Shown here: piece by piece, positions 17,072 to 27,283 of the stretch | How positions within the stretch are numbered: the stretch's first letter is position 1 | Layout of the letters: each line of letters starts with the position of its first letter | Assembly: GCA_963823675.1 (NCBI GenBank) | Contig: CAWGMT010000010.1 | Location: 496,001-560,000, forward strand | Direction of reading: 5' to 3' | Length of the DNA: 64,000 nucleotides | From: CAWGMT01 sp963823675 | GTDB lineage: Bacteria > Planctomycetota > Planctomycetia > Isosphaerales > Isosphaeraceae | The notes under the pieces: model-generated | Told to the model about the DNA's origin: nothing | Databases searched by the model: none | Seen by the model: only the letters and a program-made list of their open reading frames with translations | Program-made: the position numbers and the translations under genes

Positions 17072-18120
17072 TTACCACTTATCGATCGGTCCAGAGGGAA
17101 CGGGGACGTAGAAGTCATGATGGCCCGGCATCGGCAATTCGGGCCCGGCGGCCCGAGCGATCGCGACGACTTCGTCGAAGAGCGCCGGACTTGAAAGGTT
17201 GAGCAGGCGCCGATAAAGCAGCCTCGGCATCCGGGTGAAATGGAAGTACCACTTGAGGATCTTGCGAAACTGAAGGCAGCCATAGTGCTCGCCGCGCCTG
17301 GCGATCAATCCATGGAAATGCAGGCCCATCAGGTCGAGTCGTTCGTTGAAGGTCGGCTCCGTGCCCGGGTCGCCCGTTCGACTCCAGGCATCGAGCTGGC
17401 TGAAGATGAAGGGATTGGCCAGAGCACCCGGCCGATCGAGATGGCAGCGCAACCGGTTTCCTCGAAGGTTGCCGCGGCATCGGCGATCGTGCGGATGTCG
17501 CCGTTGGCGACGATCGGGATCCGCTCGACCGCCTCGACCACCGCGGCAATTCCCGCCCGGTTGACCGCTCCCTTAAATCCTTGTTCACGCGTCCGGCCGT
17601 GGACGATCACGGCCGCGACACCGACTTGCTCGAACGCGCGGGCCAGTGTCGGTGCGGTCAGCGACTGGTCGTCCCATCCCAGCCGCATCTTCACGGTCAC
17701 TGGAATGCTCACAGCGCCCACAATCGCCGAGATCAGCTCGACGGCGCGATCGACCTCGCACATGAGCGCCGAGCCGCCACCATTCTTGACGACTTTCCTG
17801 ACCGGGCACCCCATGTTGATATCGACAGCCGATGCCCCCTGCCCTTCGACGCAGCGGGCCGCTTCCTGCATCTCGGCGATCACCGTGCCGTAAATCTGGA
17901 TCGAGAGGGGCCTGTCCGTCTCGCAGGTCTCGGACAACTCCAAGGCGCGCCGCCGCCCTTCGACCAGCGACCGGGCGTTGACCAGGTCGGTCGTGGCCGA
18001 ACCCAGTCCGCCACACTGACGGACTGCCAGCCGAAACGCCAGGCTGGTGTAGCCCGCGAGGGGTGCCAGGAAAAACCGCGAGGGAATTGTCGCACGGCCC
18101 AGGCACATCGGCTCGCGCAT
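17072..18120 (-). CDS. dus: tRNA-dihydrouridine synthase, one frameshift
   Basis: FMN enzyme that reduces uridines in the D-loop of tRNA. After correction it has about 349 residues. The N-terminal TIM barrel shows FFLAPLAGYTSLAFR, the active-site Cys region DINMGCPVRKVVKNGGGSAL, VTVKMRLGWDD, IVHGRTREQGFKG and PIVANGDI. The C-terminal helical domain (RKILKWYFHFTRMPRLLYRR) continues in another frame. The break is at about 17430, where ISIGR should run into GALANPFIFSQL; one missing G in a G-run restores it. I chose the ATG at 18120 because similarity starts at once, not the longer frame from 18204. Subfamily (DusA/B/C) is not clear. Confidence 0.88.
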
Positions 18121-18265
18121 GATGGCGGGAGCAGGTGGTAGCAAGTGTAAACAGGGCTCTGGCAAGCGTGGCTCCTTGCCGCTTTCACAGGTGACTAAGT
18201 GCACCCGCGGAACGGATTGCGCAAGTGTACGTCAGGCTTTGAAGGTGCCATAATGACAGGTTTTT

Positions 18266-18289
18266 CGACACTGTAGCAAGGAAATCGGG
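18266..18289. repeat. Outer inverted repeat, left arm
   Basis: This 24-base segment, containing CACTGTAGCAAGGAAATC, is matched at 20 of 24 positions by the reverse complement of 19950-19973 on the far side of the IS element. It lies 37 bases outside the IS end on this side but only 2 bases outside on the other. It may be one arm of a hairpin that the IS split, or a remnant of an older element end. Confidence 0.5.
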
Positions 18290-18326
18290 CGGCAGGCTTT
18301 GCCCCAGGGTGGACCATGGCGGAGAA

Positions 18327-19947
18327 ACTCGTTCCCACGCTCTGCGCTTGTCATTCCTGGAATAGTGCGTGCACGCTATTGTTGCTAATAGTGCACATGT
18401 GCAGTCATTCTCGCACGCTCAAGCTTAGCCCCTCTCACGAGGAGCCGGAGCTCCTTCATGCCTCGCCACAGCGTGATCCAGCCCGGCATCCCATCTCGGC
18501 GGCGGTTCATGTGGCCTCCGAGCCGTCCCAGGGCGAGCAGCACCTCCGCCACCGTCGTCAGGTCGCGCTCCGTCGCCAGACTGAGTATCTGCAGCTCCAA
18601 CTCGTCGAGACCCGTGCACGTCGCGGGAGCATCTGGGTAGTCGCGGCCCAGCTCGCGCAGGTCCAGCAGCCGCAGCGCCACCACGCTCATCACTGCGATC
18701 GCCGCGAACAATCGGTTGGCCCGCTCCAACTGCAATTTCTCCACCTTCATGCCGGTCTTGAGGCCCTTGTGAAACTCCTCGATCAGAAAGCGTGTGGCGT
18801 AGTCCATCACGACCACCACCACCTCGCTAAAGCTCTCGGTCGGCAAGTCGGTGTACAGCACCCATTCCAACGCCTCGACGCCCCCAGATGGATCTGCCTC
18901 CCAGACCCGGATGAACCAGCAGTCGATCGGCTCCCCCGTACCGGCCGCTTGGCCCGCGCGCTCCGGCGCTTTGACGCGCACCGGGCCACAACTAATCAGC
19001 AGCTTCGCTCGACGCGCGGGCTGCCCGTCACGGCCACGCAGTTCCAGATACATCCCCCCCAGCGGTGCCACGCTCGTGATGTGCTCGAAGACCAGCCCGA
19101 GCCGCTTACCATCGGCCGGATTGAGCAGAACGCGATTCTGACTGACCCGGATCACGAAGCCGTGGCCCAATGCTCGACAGGACGCCATAAACTCATAAAT
19201 ATCCGCCTCGCGATCGGCGACCCGCACCCAGCGGACCGCCGGATCGCTCGGTGCGCGCCCGATGCGGGTGCCCGAGTCGAGCCAGCGGTCCGACTCTCGA
19301 TCCCGGATCTGCCGCTGCCGCGATCCGGCCTGCTTCGGCGTCTCCGGATCCCTGGGGGAGCGAATCAGGTATTGCTGGTCGGCCAGCCCCAGGATCGTCA
19401 CCGGTGGGCGATGCCCGCTTGCGTCCGGTACGGACGAGAGGGGAGCACGCACCGCGAGAATCGAGTGAAGGAGAAAGCCCTGCTGCCCCGGCTCCGAATC
19501 ACCAATCGGTCCCAGCCCGGGTATCGGCTGCTTGCGATGGGAGTAGGAGGGAAAGGTCGTGTCCTCCAAGAGGAGGTATCGACCGGGCGTGCGGAGCTCG
19601 GCCATCACCAGTCGGCGATGACGCGCCTGGATTGCATCCGGGACCACCTCGCGTTCGTCGAGGAGGTCGTAAGTGGCGTCGATGTCGTACTTGCGGCTGA
19701 AGAGTTCGGGGATCATCTTGCCAGGCTGCTCGGCAAGCGCCTTCGCCAACGCCATGATCCGCTTCCTCCGGGCGCAATTGCCGACCCTGATCCCATCGAA
19801 CTGCGCCGAGCCCAGTCCCCTGGCGGGGCGTTGTGAATTGACATCCATGTGAACATAGTTGGCTACATCCATGAGTCTGCTGGTAAGATTCAGCCAACCA
19901 TGATACCAAATTCTCAGGAATGACAAGCGCAGAGCGTGGGAACGAGT
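18327..19947. mobile_element. IS4-type insertion sequence, complete
   Basis: The element is bounded by perfect 33-base terminal inverted repeats (18327-18359 and 19915-19947) beginning ACTCGTTCCCACGCTCTGCG and carries one transposase. I find no direct target-site duplication next to the ends, so it may be old, may have arisen by recombination, or the true ends differ slightly. The terminal sequence resembles a common REP-type palindrome core (GTTCCCACGC). It separates the tRNA-dihydrouridine synthase gene from the type VII-like locus. Confidence 0.88.
18385..19872 (-). CDS. IS4/IS50-type DDE transposase
   Basis: A ~495-residue transposase with the Tn5/IS4 arrangement. Catalytic Asp residues are in LLLEDTTFPSY and WVRVADREADIYEF, and the YREK signature is complete (Y-2-R-3-E-6-K within DYATRFLIEEFHKGLK), giving the catalytic Glu. 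An N-terminal DNA-binding part (NCARRKRIMALAKALAEQP) and C-terminal helices follow family layout. I used the ATG at 19872; the frame stays open back through the right inverted repeat to a GTG at 19950, which is unlikely to be used. The gene seems intact, so the element could be active. Confidence 0.88.
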   Translation of the reverse strand: MDVANYVHMDVNSQRPARGLGSAQFDGIRVGNCARRKRIMALAKALAEQPGKMIPELFSRKYDIDATYDLLDEREVVPDAIQARHRRLVMAELRTPGRYLLLEDTTFPSYSHRKQPIPGLGPIGDSEPGQQGFLLHSILAVRAPLSSVPDASGHRPPVTILGLADQQYLIRSPRDPETPKQAGSRQRQIRDRESDRWLDSGTRIGRAPSDPAVRWVRVADREADIYEFMASCRALGHGFVIRVSQNRVLLNPADGKRLGLVFEHITSVAPLGGMYLELRGRDGQPARRAKLLISCGPVRVKAPERAGQAAGTGEPIDCWFIRVWEADPSGGVEALEWVLYTDLPTESFSEVVVVVMDYATRFLIEEFHKGLKTGMKVEKLQLERANRLFAAIAVMSVVALRLLDLRELGRDYPDAPATCTGLDELELQILSLATERDLTTVAEVLLALGRLGGHMNRRRDGMPGWITLWRGMKELRLLVRGAKLERARMTAHVHY

Positions 19948-19949
19948 CA

Positions 19950-19973
19950 CCTGATTCCCCTGCTACAGTATCG
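19950..19973. repeat. Outer inverted repeat, right arm
   Basis: Partner of 18266-18289 (20 of 24 matching bases), directly outside the right IS end and followed by GTTTTT. Stem plus T-run would make a plus-strand intrinsic terminator if the IS were removed; no plus-strand gene upstream needs one, so the role is open. Confidence 0.5.
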
Positions 19974-20203
19974 GTTTTTCGAGGTTTTCTTCAAGCACTC
20001 GTCGGTGAGGGGCATTCCGTCGTCAGTTCCACCGTGCACACCGATCCGTCAACAAGCTTGAGGGAAAAGGGCCGGAATGGTTGGGGCGCATAGCTTGGCG
20101 AATCTGGTCAACGCTCCGCATGATCACGACCCCGTCGTGGGCTTCTTGATCCTCGACCGCAAACGTTGCCTTGCCAGCGAATTGGCCGTTCGCGCACAGT
20201 CTT

Positions 20204-23200
20204 CTAGAGAGCTTCGATCGTGGGATCGGCCACTTCCGCTTCATCGCCCAAGGGCGCGTGCGACTCGACCAGCGGAGCCGTCCGGTTGCCATCGCCTGGT
20301 GCGCCGTTGCCGTCGCCAGCGTCGGCGGCCCCATCCCCGGCCGGAACGGAATCGGCGGTGATTGCGGCTTTCGCATCCCCGTTGGGCCGACCCGCCATCT
20401 CGGGGAGCGGCCGGGTAGTGAAGCTTTGCTTGACCTTTTCCAGCCACTCTGGCTCAGGAATGCCGTAGGGCCGGAATTTCTCGATGCGGTTTTCCTCTTC
20501 GCTGAAATACAACGCCCGGTTTTCACCGAGCTTGCTCGCCGCCGGCATGTCTATGAGCGTACTGGAGTCGTTGGCGCTCATCTGGAACAGGATCCGGTTC
20601 TCGAATTCCTTGGTCCCCTGGCGGTCGAAAGTCCGGTTGAGATTGTTGACACTGTCGCACCAGACCATCGTGTGGACCCCCACCGGCGGCCCTTCGCGGA
20701 GAATATCGCCGAATAGCTTTGACGGCGGGACCGGTTTGCTTTCGTCGTATCGCGAGTAACCAAAGTCGTCGTCCGCCTTGCGAAGATCGCGGAACCGCTG
20801 AAGATCGTAAATCATGATGTAGATCGGTCCTTGATCCTCGGTCGAGGCTTTCTGGCGGCTCTCGACCTCGGCAGCCAGGTCGGCGAACGTCGTTGACAAG
20901 TTGCGCCACGTCACGTTGACCACCGGATGAGGCAGAGCGGAGGCGAGCTGACCGAGTTTCCCCGCCAGCGCCGAGTCGAACCGGACTGCCGTCCAGGAGG
21001 TAGAAGCGGCAGGTCTGGGGACCGACCGGCGCGTGCTGCGCGGCGACGCTGATCGACGCCATCATCATCATGGCGAGCGCCGCCTCGTCGTTCTGGCCGA
21101 CGATCAGGACGTTGCTGCCGCTCTGCGGGCGGAAGACGATGGACGTCGGGTCCTTGATCGCGATCGCGTCGCCCAGCCACGCATGGTCGGCCTTGGCTGC
21201 CTCGCCCCAGTCGGGCCTGGCCAGGAGTTCATTTAAGAGCGGGTTCTTGCCGACCTCCGCGGGGAGGTTTCCCTCGAATACGATCGGGGGCGGAATCGTT
21301 CGCTTCAGACCGCGGGCCATCTCCCGGATCTTCTCCAGATAGATCTCTCGGCGCACGTCGGGCAGCCAGACGACCTGGAACAGATTGTTGCCCTCGACCA
21401 TGCCGTTGGCGTCGTTGTAGATCGCCTCGCCGGGCCTAGTCAAGAGCCGGGCGGCCGTGTTGTCTTCGCTCAAGATCAAGTGGGCGTCGGCTTCGCTGCA
21501 TTGAAGTGCGATCCGCACCGCCATCTGGCCCAGAGTGGCTCGCGGCAGCGAGTAAGCGCCTCCCAGGGTCTGCGAGCCGAGATGAACGTGCATGCCGAAG
21601 GCGCGACCTTGCCGGACCAGGCGATCCAGCAAGAGAGACACCTCCTGGGCAATCTTGTCGTCCTCGATGAAGAACTCCTGAAACTCGTCCACGATCAGCA
21701 GGATCCGTGGCATCGGTACCTCGGGCCTCGCCTCGCGATAGCCCGCCAGGTCCTGGCAGCCGAGCTCCCGGTAGATTTCGCCGCGTTGCTTGAGCTCGAC
21801 ATCGAGGCGCTGGAGCACGCTCAAGCCGAACTCGCGTTCGCTCTCGACGGCGATGACGCGCGCATGCGGCAGCTCCATGGTGGCGTAGACCTTGAATTCG
21901 ACGCCCTTCTTGAAGTCGATCAGATAGAGCTCCAGCTCATCGGGGCTGTAGCGCAGTGCGCCGTTTGTGATCAGCGCGTGCAGGAGCGTCGATTTGCCCG
22001 ATCCGGTCTTGCCGGAGATCAGACAGTGCTGCGACGTTCCCTTGCCCAGCTTGAGGTGCTGCAGCTTGGTCGCCCCGGCCCGGCCGAGTGGAATGTCGAC
22101 CCCCTTGCTGGAGTCGAAGCTCCAGTACTGGTCGGGTTTGGGCGCGATGAACTCGAACGGCACCTCGACCCGGTTGGCGTCGCGCCGGCGTTGCCGATCA
22201 AGTGGAGCAGCTTCGAAAACCGCGCCTGGTCGGGGGGCGTATCGAGCGCCAGGGGATACCGCCCAAAGTTCGGCTCGCGCCACTGGAGCCGGCTTTCTTT
22301 CCAGGCCATGTTCACGCAGTGGCCCTCGAGATCCTTGAGCTGAAAACCCGATGGAAGCTGAAGCTTGGTGTCGAGCAGAACAAGCGCGTAGACGCCGCAT
22401 CGCGCACCGCTGCTGACGATGCTGACCAACCGCCGGATGGCATTATCGTTGAAATTGGTGGGAAAATTGGCGACGACCACGACCCGGAACGGCTCGGCGA
22501 CTTCACCCGCCATGGTGTTGTATTCTTCGATCGTCTCGAACTCATTGCGCAGGTATTTCTGGATCACGTTCTCCATGTGCTCGGTGAGGTCGGTCAGCCG
22601 CTGCTCGATGTGGGAAGCCTCGGTCCAGATGCGGTTGGTGACCAGCAGCTCGTGATAATCACCCAGGTGCATGAAGGCCGCGAAGTTCTCGCCGAGCCCG
22701 ACCGGGTCGATGATGGTGAATCGGACTTTTCCCGGTGGTACGGAGCTGAGATACCGGAGCATCAGAGACTGGAGCAGCACGATCGCCGCGTCCTTGCCCG
22801 CGTCGGCCGCTCTGATCAGCATCGAGCCCTGGATCGGGAAGGGCAGAAGCGCTGGTAGATCGAAGTGGGTCGTCACCGATTTGAGCCGCGGATCGACGGG
22901 AATTCCGTTGGGGAACTGGCTCAAGTCGACCGCGAATGTCCCGAATCGCAGCCCCGGGGGAACCTCGGTCGGCATCTTCCAGCCATCGAGCTCGGGCCGA
23001 GACCATTCGAGGAAGCGTCGCGAAGCTTCCTCGTTGACCTGGCCCAGGGTGTCGTCAATCTGCCCCATTCCCTCGGTCCAGTTCTTGATGAGGGAATTCC
23101 ACGCCTGGGTGTAAAGCTGCTGGGTAGCTTCCTTGATCTTCCGGTTCGACTCATCGAGCTCGCGCCGATCCTTTTCGTATTTCTCCTTGAGCGCAACGAT

Positions 23201-24393
23201 GCGAGGCGGGTAGTGCTCCTCTACCTTTTTGAGCGCTTCTTCGAATTTCTTCTGGATTGCCTCGAGCCGGGCCGGATACTCGATATCGGCCTCCTGCATC
23301 GCCTTCTGTTGCCGTTGTTGAAACTCGGCGACGCGGCGGGTCATCGTCTCCTCGGCCTCGCGAACCTTGTCGGCCCGGATGCGCTCGAACTCCTTGAGCT
23401 TGGTCTCAAACTCGTTCTTGACCCAGTCCTTGCTCTGCTCAATCAATTGTTCGGCGTCGGTGACCGCCTTGCGCAGCGGGGCGGCATGGCGCAGGCGCGC
23501 GGCCGGGCCAGCCCCGCCAGGCCGATCCAGGCCCCGATCCCGCTGCCCAAAGCCGCGACGGCCCCCGCAATGCCGGCGCCCGTCCAGCCGATCGAGGTCT
23601 GAGTCCCCAGTGCGCCGGCGACTCCCCCCCCGAGCAGGAGGAACGGCCAGACGAAGACCTGCATCTGCAAGAACCTGGGGAGCTTGAGCGAATCGAGAGC
23701 GATCAGTTCATGTTCGATCAGGGTCAGGCCGGCCCGGAGGTGCGTCAGGGGATTGTCCTCGGCGGGCTGTTCGGCGGCCTCGGGCGCCCCAGCATCATCG
23801 CCGGGCGTTTCGCCCGGTTGCGCAGGGGTCGCTACAGGGGGGGGAGCGGCCGCCGCGGCCGCCAGGGCCGCGGCTTCCTCCTCGGGACTGCCCTTGGCCA
23901 GTCTTCCACATTGCTTCAGCAGGTGGGCCGATTCATCCTGCCTGACGTGGAACTCGTCGATCGTGCCCGCCCACCGGGCCTCGGTCGCCCGCCTCCACTT
24001 GATCCCGTCGTCGCGCGTGCCTTCGAAGAACGCCAATGCTTGCCAGCCGGCTTCCTCCTTGGACTTCTTGGCACGGCGCTGGTCCTTCTTGAACTGATCG
24101 TCGATCCGCTGCTTTTCCTGGGCGTATTCGTTCTTGGTCGCCTGGGTGTTGCGCTGGTAGGTCTGGTTCACCTCTTGGCGCGCCCGGCCATATTCGGCTT
24201 CCAGGGCTTCGCTGTCGACTTTGTACTTGCCGGCAAGCTGCCGAGCGGCCGCACGATACTCGTTCTCTTCGCGTTCAATCCGCCGGCGAAACCCCGTTTC
24301 GGTCTCGGATTCGTTCTTGGCACGAGTGGCAATCAGCGCTTCGAGATCCGCAAGCGCAACCGTTTCTTTTTGGACAAGTGGCGACTCAGGCAT
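20204..24393 (-). CDS. FtsK/SpoIIIE (EssC-like) secretion ATPase, three frameshifts
   Basis: About 1,396 residues after correcting shifts near 23490, 22180 and 20985. The N-terminal part is a long charged coiled coil (residues ~1-120), a Pro/Ala linker, then two membrane helices (MQVFVWPFLLLGGGVAGAL and the Gly/Ala-rich segment after it). A second coiled coil follows (VKNEFETKLKEFERIRADKV). Then come stacked FtsK-type ATPase modules: a first without a Walker A (FTIIDPVGLGENFAAF), a second with Walker A ISGKTGSGKSTLL and Walker B RILLIVDEFQEFF, and a third, degenerate one (FRPQSGSNVLIVGQNDEAA). Tandem FtsK modules next to a WXG100-like gene match type VII secretion motors; DNA translocation is the alternative. 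Confidence 0.8.
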
Positions 24394-24492
24394 ATTCTCT
24401 CAACCCGCTCTGTTATCAAGATGTCCATGCGCGCGGCCCGATACCTGCGAGGTCCACTCGCAGGCGGCAGCCGCGTTCCGCGCGGCCGCGGT

Positions 24493-24705
24493 TCAGTCCT
24501 CCCGGCACTGAGCCCGGAGCTTACCCAGTACTTCGGAAATCTTCTCCATCCCGACGATCGCGTTCTTGGCATTCTGTTCCAGGGGAACGATATGAAGCTT
24601 CTCGAACTCGCGGGCGACGGGATCGTCCCAGGTTTCCTGGGCGATGTCCCATTGTTCCCGCACGTGTTTCAGCGCGTGCTGCAGCCGTCCCGAATGCGCG
24701 CTCAT
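24493..24705 (-). CDS. Small helical protein of the type VII-like locus
   Basis: A 70-residue, almost fully helical protein (LKHVREQWDIAQETWDDPVAREFEKLHIVPLEQNAKNAI). The Trp residues and the break W-DDP between two helices recall a WXG-type hairpin, though the canonical WxG is absent. It overlaps the stop of the upstream coiled-coil gene by an ATGA junction and lies 100 bases ahead of the EssC-like gene, so it is part of one operon. It could be a chaperone, adaptor or small substrate of the secretion motor. I do not recognise a named family. Confidence 0.6.
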   Translation of the reverse strand: MSAHSGRLQHALKHVREQWDIAQETWDDPVAREFEKLHIVPLEQNAKNAIVGMEKISEVLGKLRAQCRED

Positions 24706-25403
24706 GATGCCCTCCCCGATACGAGAGTTTCACCGACGGCCGATTCCGTTCCCGGAGCGCCGGCGGGTTTGCTGGAAACGGGTTGCTCGTTCTGCGGTTG
24801 CTCGGCGGGCGATTCGGCTTCCGCCTCCGTTGTTCTGGCCGAATCCGCCGTACTGGACGCCCTGGTCGTGGCAGCAGCCCCGGATTCCGCCACCGAGTCG
24901 AGCCGGGGTGCCGTCGGGGCCCGCAGCGCGAGATAGGACTCGAGCGCTGCGACCATCTTTTCCATTGCGGCAATCGAACGCTCGAAGCCGCCCGAGAGGT
25001 GGTCGCCCAGCGGCTGGGCATGCGCGTGATACTCGGCAATCTCGTGGGTTAGATATGGGATCAGCTTCTTCTTGATCAGGTCGACCTTCTCCTCCGCGGT
25101 CCTGAGCCGGCGCTGGGCGTCGCGCAGCGCCTCTTTCTGCTCGGCGTCCGACACCGCGTCGCTTCCCTGCTGCGAGATCTTGCGCTTGTGCAAATCGGCG
25201 CGCGCCTGCATCAGCTCCTCTTGCCGGCGCTTGACCTGCGCCTGCCAGTACCCGAGCTGGTCGCGCTCGAGCCAGTCACGCGTGCGCCGCAACTCCATCT
25301 CGACGCCGCTCAGCGCGTTCCGCGCCTCCTCGCCGAAGTTGCAGAGGGTGATCTTGAAATCCTTGAGCGTGTCGGTGGACAGGACATTGGCTGATCGACT
25401 CAT
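24702..25403 (-). CDS. Coiled-coil protein of the type VII-like locus
   Basis: A 233-residue protein. Residues 10-150 are one long charged coiled coil (ALSGVEMELRRTRDWLERDQLGYW, then KEALRDAQRRLRTAEEKVDLIKKKL), followed by a helix with AMEKMVAALESYLALR and a low-complexity Ala/Glu/Pro/Ser tail. There is no signal peptide or membrane helix. It sits between the WXG100-like gene and the 70-residue gene and overlaps the latter by 4 bases. The layout resembles the longer helical proteins (for example LXG or EspB-like) exported or used as scaffolds by type VII systems; this is inference from context. Confidence 0.6.
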   Translation of the reverse strand: MSRSANVLSTDTLKDFKITLCNFGEEARNALSGVEMELRRTRDWLERDQLGYWQAQVKRRQEELMQARADLHKRKISQQGSDAVSDAEQKEALRDAQRRLRTAEEKVDLIKKKLIPYLTHEIAEYHAHAQPLGDHLSGGFERSIAAMEKMVAALESYLALRAPTAPRLDSVAESGAAATTRASSTADSARTTEAEAESPAEQPQNEQPVSSKPAGAPGTESAVGETLVSGRAS

Positions 25404-25523
25404 GGCTGCATCCTCAAGGAGGGGCGCCCCACGATCGGGGGGCCCCGTGGTTCGTACAAACTACCAGGAGACTCGCGACGGCGCCGCTTGCCAAAGGCAA
25501 CTTCCGTACCTGGGACAGCACGC

Positions 25524-25796
25524 CTACCGTTGCTGCAAGTACTCCTCGATGCGCTCGGCCTTGCGGAGCAAGAAGGGGATGTGCTGATTGGTCGCCTCGG
25601 TGAATCGTTTCATGACCTGAAGGGTCTGTTCGAATTCCTCGACGAATTTATCATGCTCCCGGTCGCGCCAGGTTTGGCTCAGCCCCGCAAGCTGACCGTG
25701 CATCGTGGTCAACTGCCCCATCATTTCGTTGTTGAACTGCTTGAGCCGGGCGGCAAACCGGCGTAGTTCTTCCGGATTTACAATGGCTTGACCCAT
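25524..25796 (-). CDS. WXG100-like protein
   Basis: A 90-residue protein predicted to fold as a helical hairpin: helix one (NPEELRRFAARLKQFNNEMM), a turn with Trp43 in QTWRDREHDKF where the WxG motif normally sits (here WRD), then helix two (FEQTLQVMKRFTEATNQHIPF). Length and layout fit the ESAT-6/WXG100 superfamily of small type VII substrates and partners. The start at 25796 has GAGG 7 bases upstream; the longer frame to 25916 lacks such support and its extra residues are not protein-like. It heads an operon with a coiled-coil protein, a 70-residue helical protein and an EssC-like ATPase. Confidence 0.65.
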   Translation of the reverse strand: MGQAIVNPEELRRFAARLKQFNNEMMGQLTTMHGQLAGLSQTWRDREHDKFVEEFEQTLQVMKRFTEATNQHIPFLLRKAERIEEYLQQR

Positions 25797-26263
25797 TCCA
25801 GGCCTCGATTCCAGAGCAGAGACAGGTTTTGGGATGGACGTGCGGTCGAGCAGCCGGCCCGGCACCTGGGAAAAGGACGGACCACGCAACTCATCCCGAG
25901 AAATAGCAACTGGCAACCCACTCTGATGTTATTCGTCCCGAAGCGACCTGTAAAGCCTTCTGGTGAACGGGAGGCGTTTCGCTGCCAACTGTCGGTGGTC
26001 CGTTGTCCGAGGATTTCCGATTGGTCTGACCGGCGGCTTACCAAGCAGTCAACGCTGGATCACGATCTTGGTCTCGCCGCAGTGCGCGGGTGAACGCGGG
26101 CTGGTTCAAGCTACCGGCTCCTTTGCTGCGGGCCGCCCATACTATTCCAGAATCTCGAAATCGTAGTTGGCGCAGAGCGACTTGATGGCCGCGCGATCGT
26201 GATCGGGGACACCATCGACCTCCACAAGTCCGTCGCTCTACAATCCAGGTTTCTCGGTTAGCA
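25797..26263. other. Intergenic region with a possible gene remnant
   Basis: No intact gene. On the minus strand, 26142-26236 reads SDGLVEVDGVPDHDRAAIK followed by SLCANYDFEILE and a stop. This resembles the C-terminus of a real protein cut off from its upstream part by a stop or frameshift. The rest shows no feature I can support. Confidence 0.3.
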
Positions 26264-27268
26264 GTGTACAAAACTCTGCCCGCTGTGGAGTATCTTGACG
26301 CTTGCCGCGAGCTGCTCCGGTCTCGGTCGCCGAGAGACTTTGCGCGGATTCTTTTCTTCATGTTCTATTGGGTTGAAGAACCCACCTGGGACTTGAACAG
26401 CATCCCGTTGGGTTGGCAGAACCGGCGCTACGGCTACAAGTTCCTTTGCGAGGGACTATCGAGAAGGAAGATCGCGCTTCATGGAAGGACCAACGGCTAC
26501 GGGGGCAGTACCAGCTCCACGGGCGATCAACCGAATTCGCGCCCGATGACCGGTGTCCGCTACGGCCCGATTCTGAAGGCCGTAAGAAAAGCTAGCGTTT
26601 AGCAACGTCGAAAGATCGCCGACTACCTGGCGCAGAGGTTCGCCGAGTCGAAGTATGTCCCATCGGTGCTGCCGCCGGTTGGAGCTGATTTCATGACATT
26701 CGCTCGCGGAAAGGACCTCATTCACAAGCTGATCGGCACGCCGTCCGGGGGCGCTGTCCAGCAGTTTTTGATCGCCGCACTTCTGTCTGTCCACCGGCAA
26801 CGGAGCCGGATCCGCATCGTGACTCACCAAGTTCACACCGCCGACTCCTCCGACCGGGTAGCAGGCGACATCGAGGAATACGCGCATCGCAAGCTCCGCA
26901 GGGCGTACACGGTAACGCTCAGTCCGGAGTGGAAAGCTAGGATCCCGGGCTTCCGAGACAAGATGGAAAAGTTCCACCTTTCCAGGTACGTTATCGTTGC
27001 GGGTGGCGTGAACGATGACGATGCCTGGGCTGCCCCTGCAAGATTAGCCTTGCAGATAGAGCCCTATGAGCGGCACATTGCCGTCATCGACATCCACGAC
27101 GTAGTAAACTTCCTCGCCGCCGAGTTAACCCCAGGCGAGCTTCGCGGGGCAGTTAACAAGTGCAATGAATACCTCAACGACTTGAATCTCCGCGGTCGTC
27201 CCGAGTATATCGCGACGTATCGAGCAGTGGTTCGCGGCTGGCTTACCTCATCGAGCACCACAGGCTGA
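26264..27268 (+). pseudogene. SacI-like restriction endonuclease gene, interrupted by a stop codon
   Basis: One reading frame runs from a GTG at 26264 to 27268 but is broken by TAG at 26600-26602. The upstream half (RDFARILFFMFYWVEEPTWDL) and the downstream half appear to belong together, because the frame is continuous and the codons after the stop (RRKIADYLAQRFAES) look coding. The downstream part has the features I associate with the SacI restriction endonuclease family: SGGAVQQFLIAALL, VAGDIEEY, RAYTVTLSPEWKARI and a C-terminal IAVIDIHDVVNFLAAELT. The assignment is from memory of the family and moderate. It may be a true pseudogene or a base error. It stands 15 bases upstream of the helicase gene in the same frame. 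Confidence 0.5.
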
Positions 27269-27283
27269 AAGCACACTGAACTC

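Noticed and set aside
15383..17194. A 603-residue plus-strand reading frame opposite the aldehyde dehydrogenase gene
   Set aside because: The minus strand encodes a full-length ALDH with both catalytic residues, so the plus frame is a shadow.
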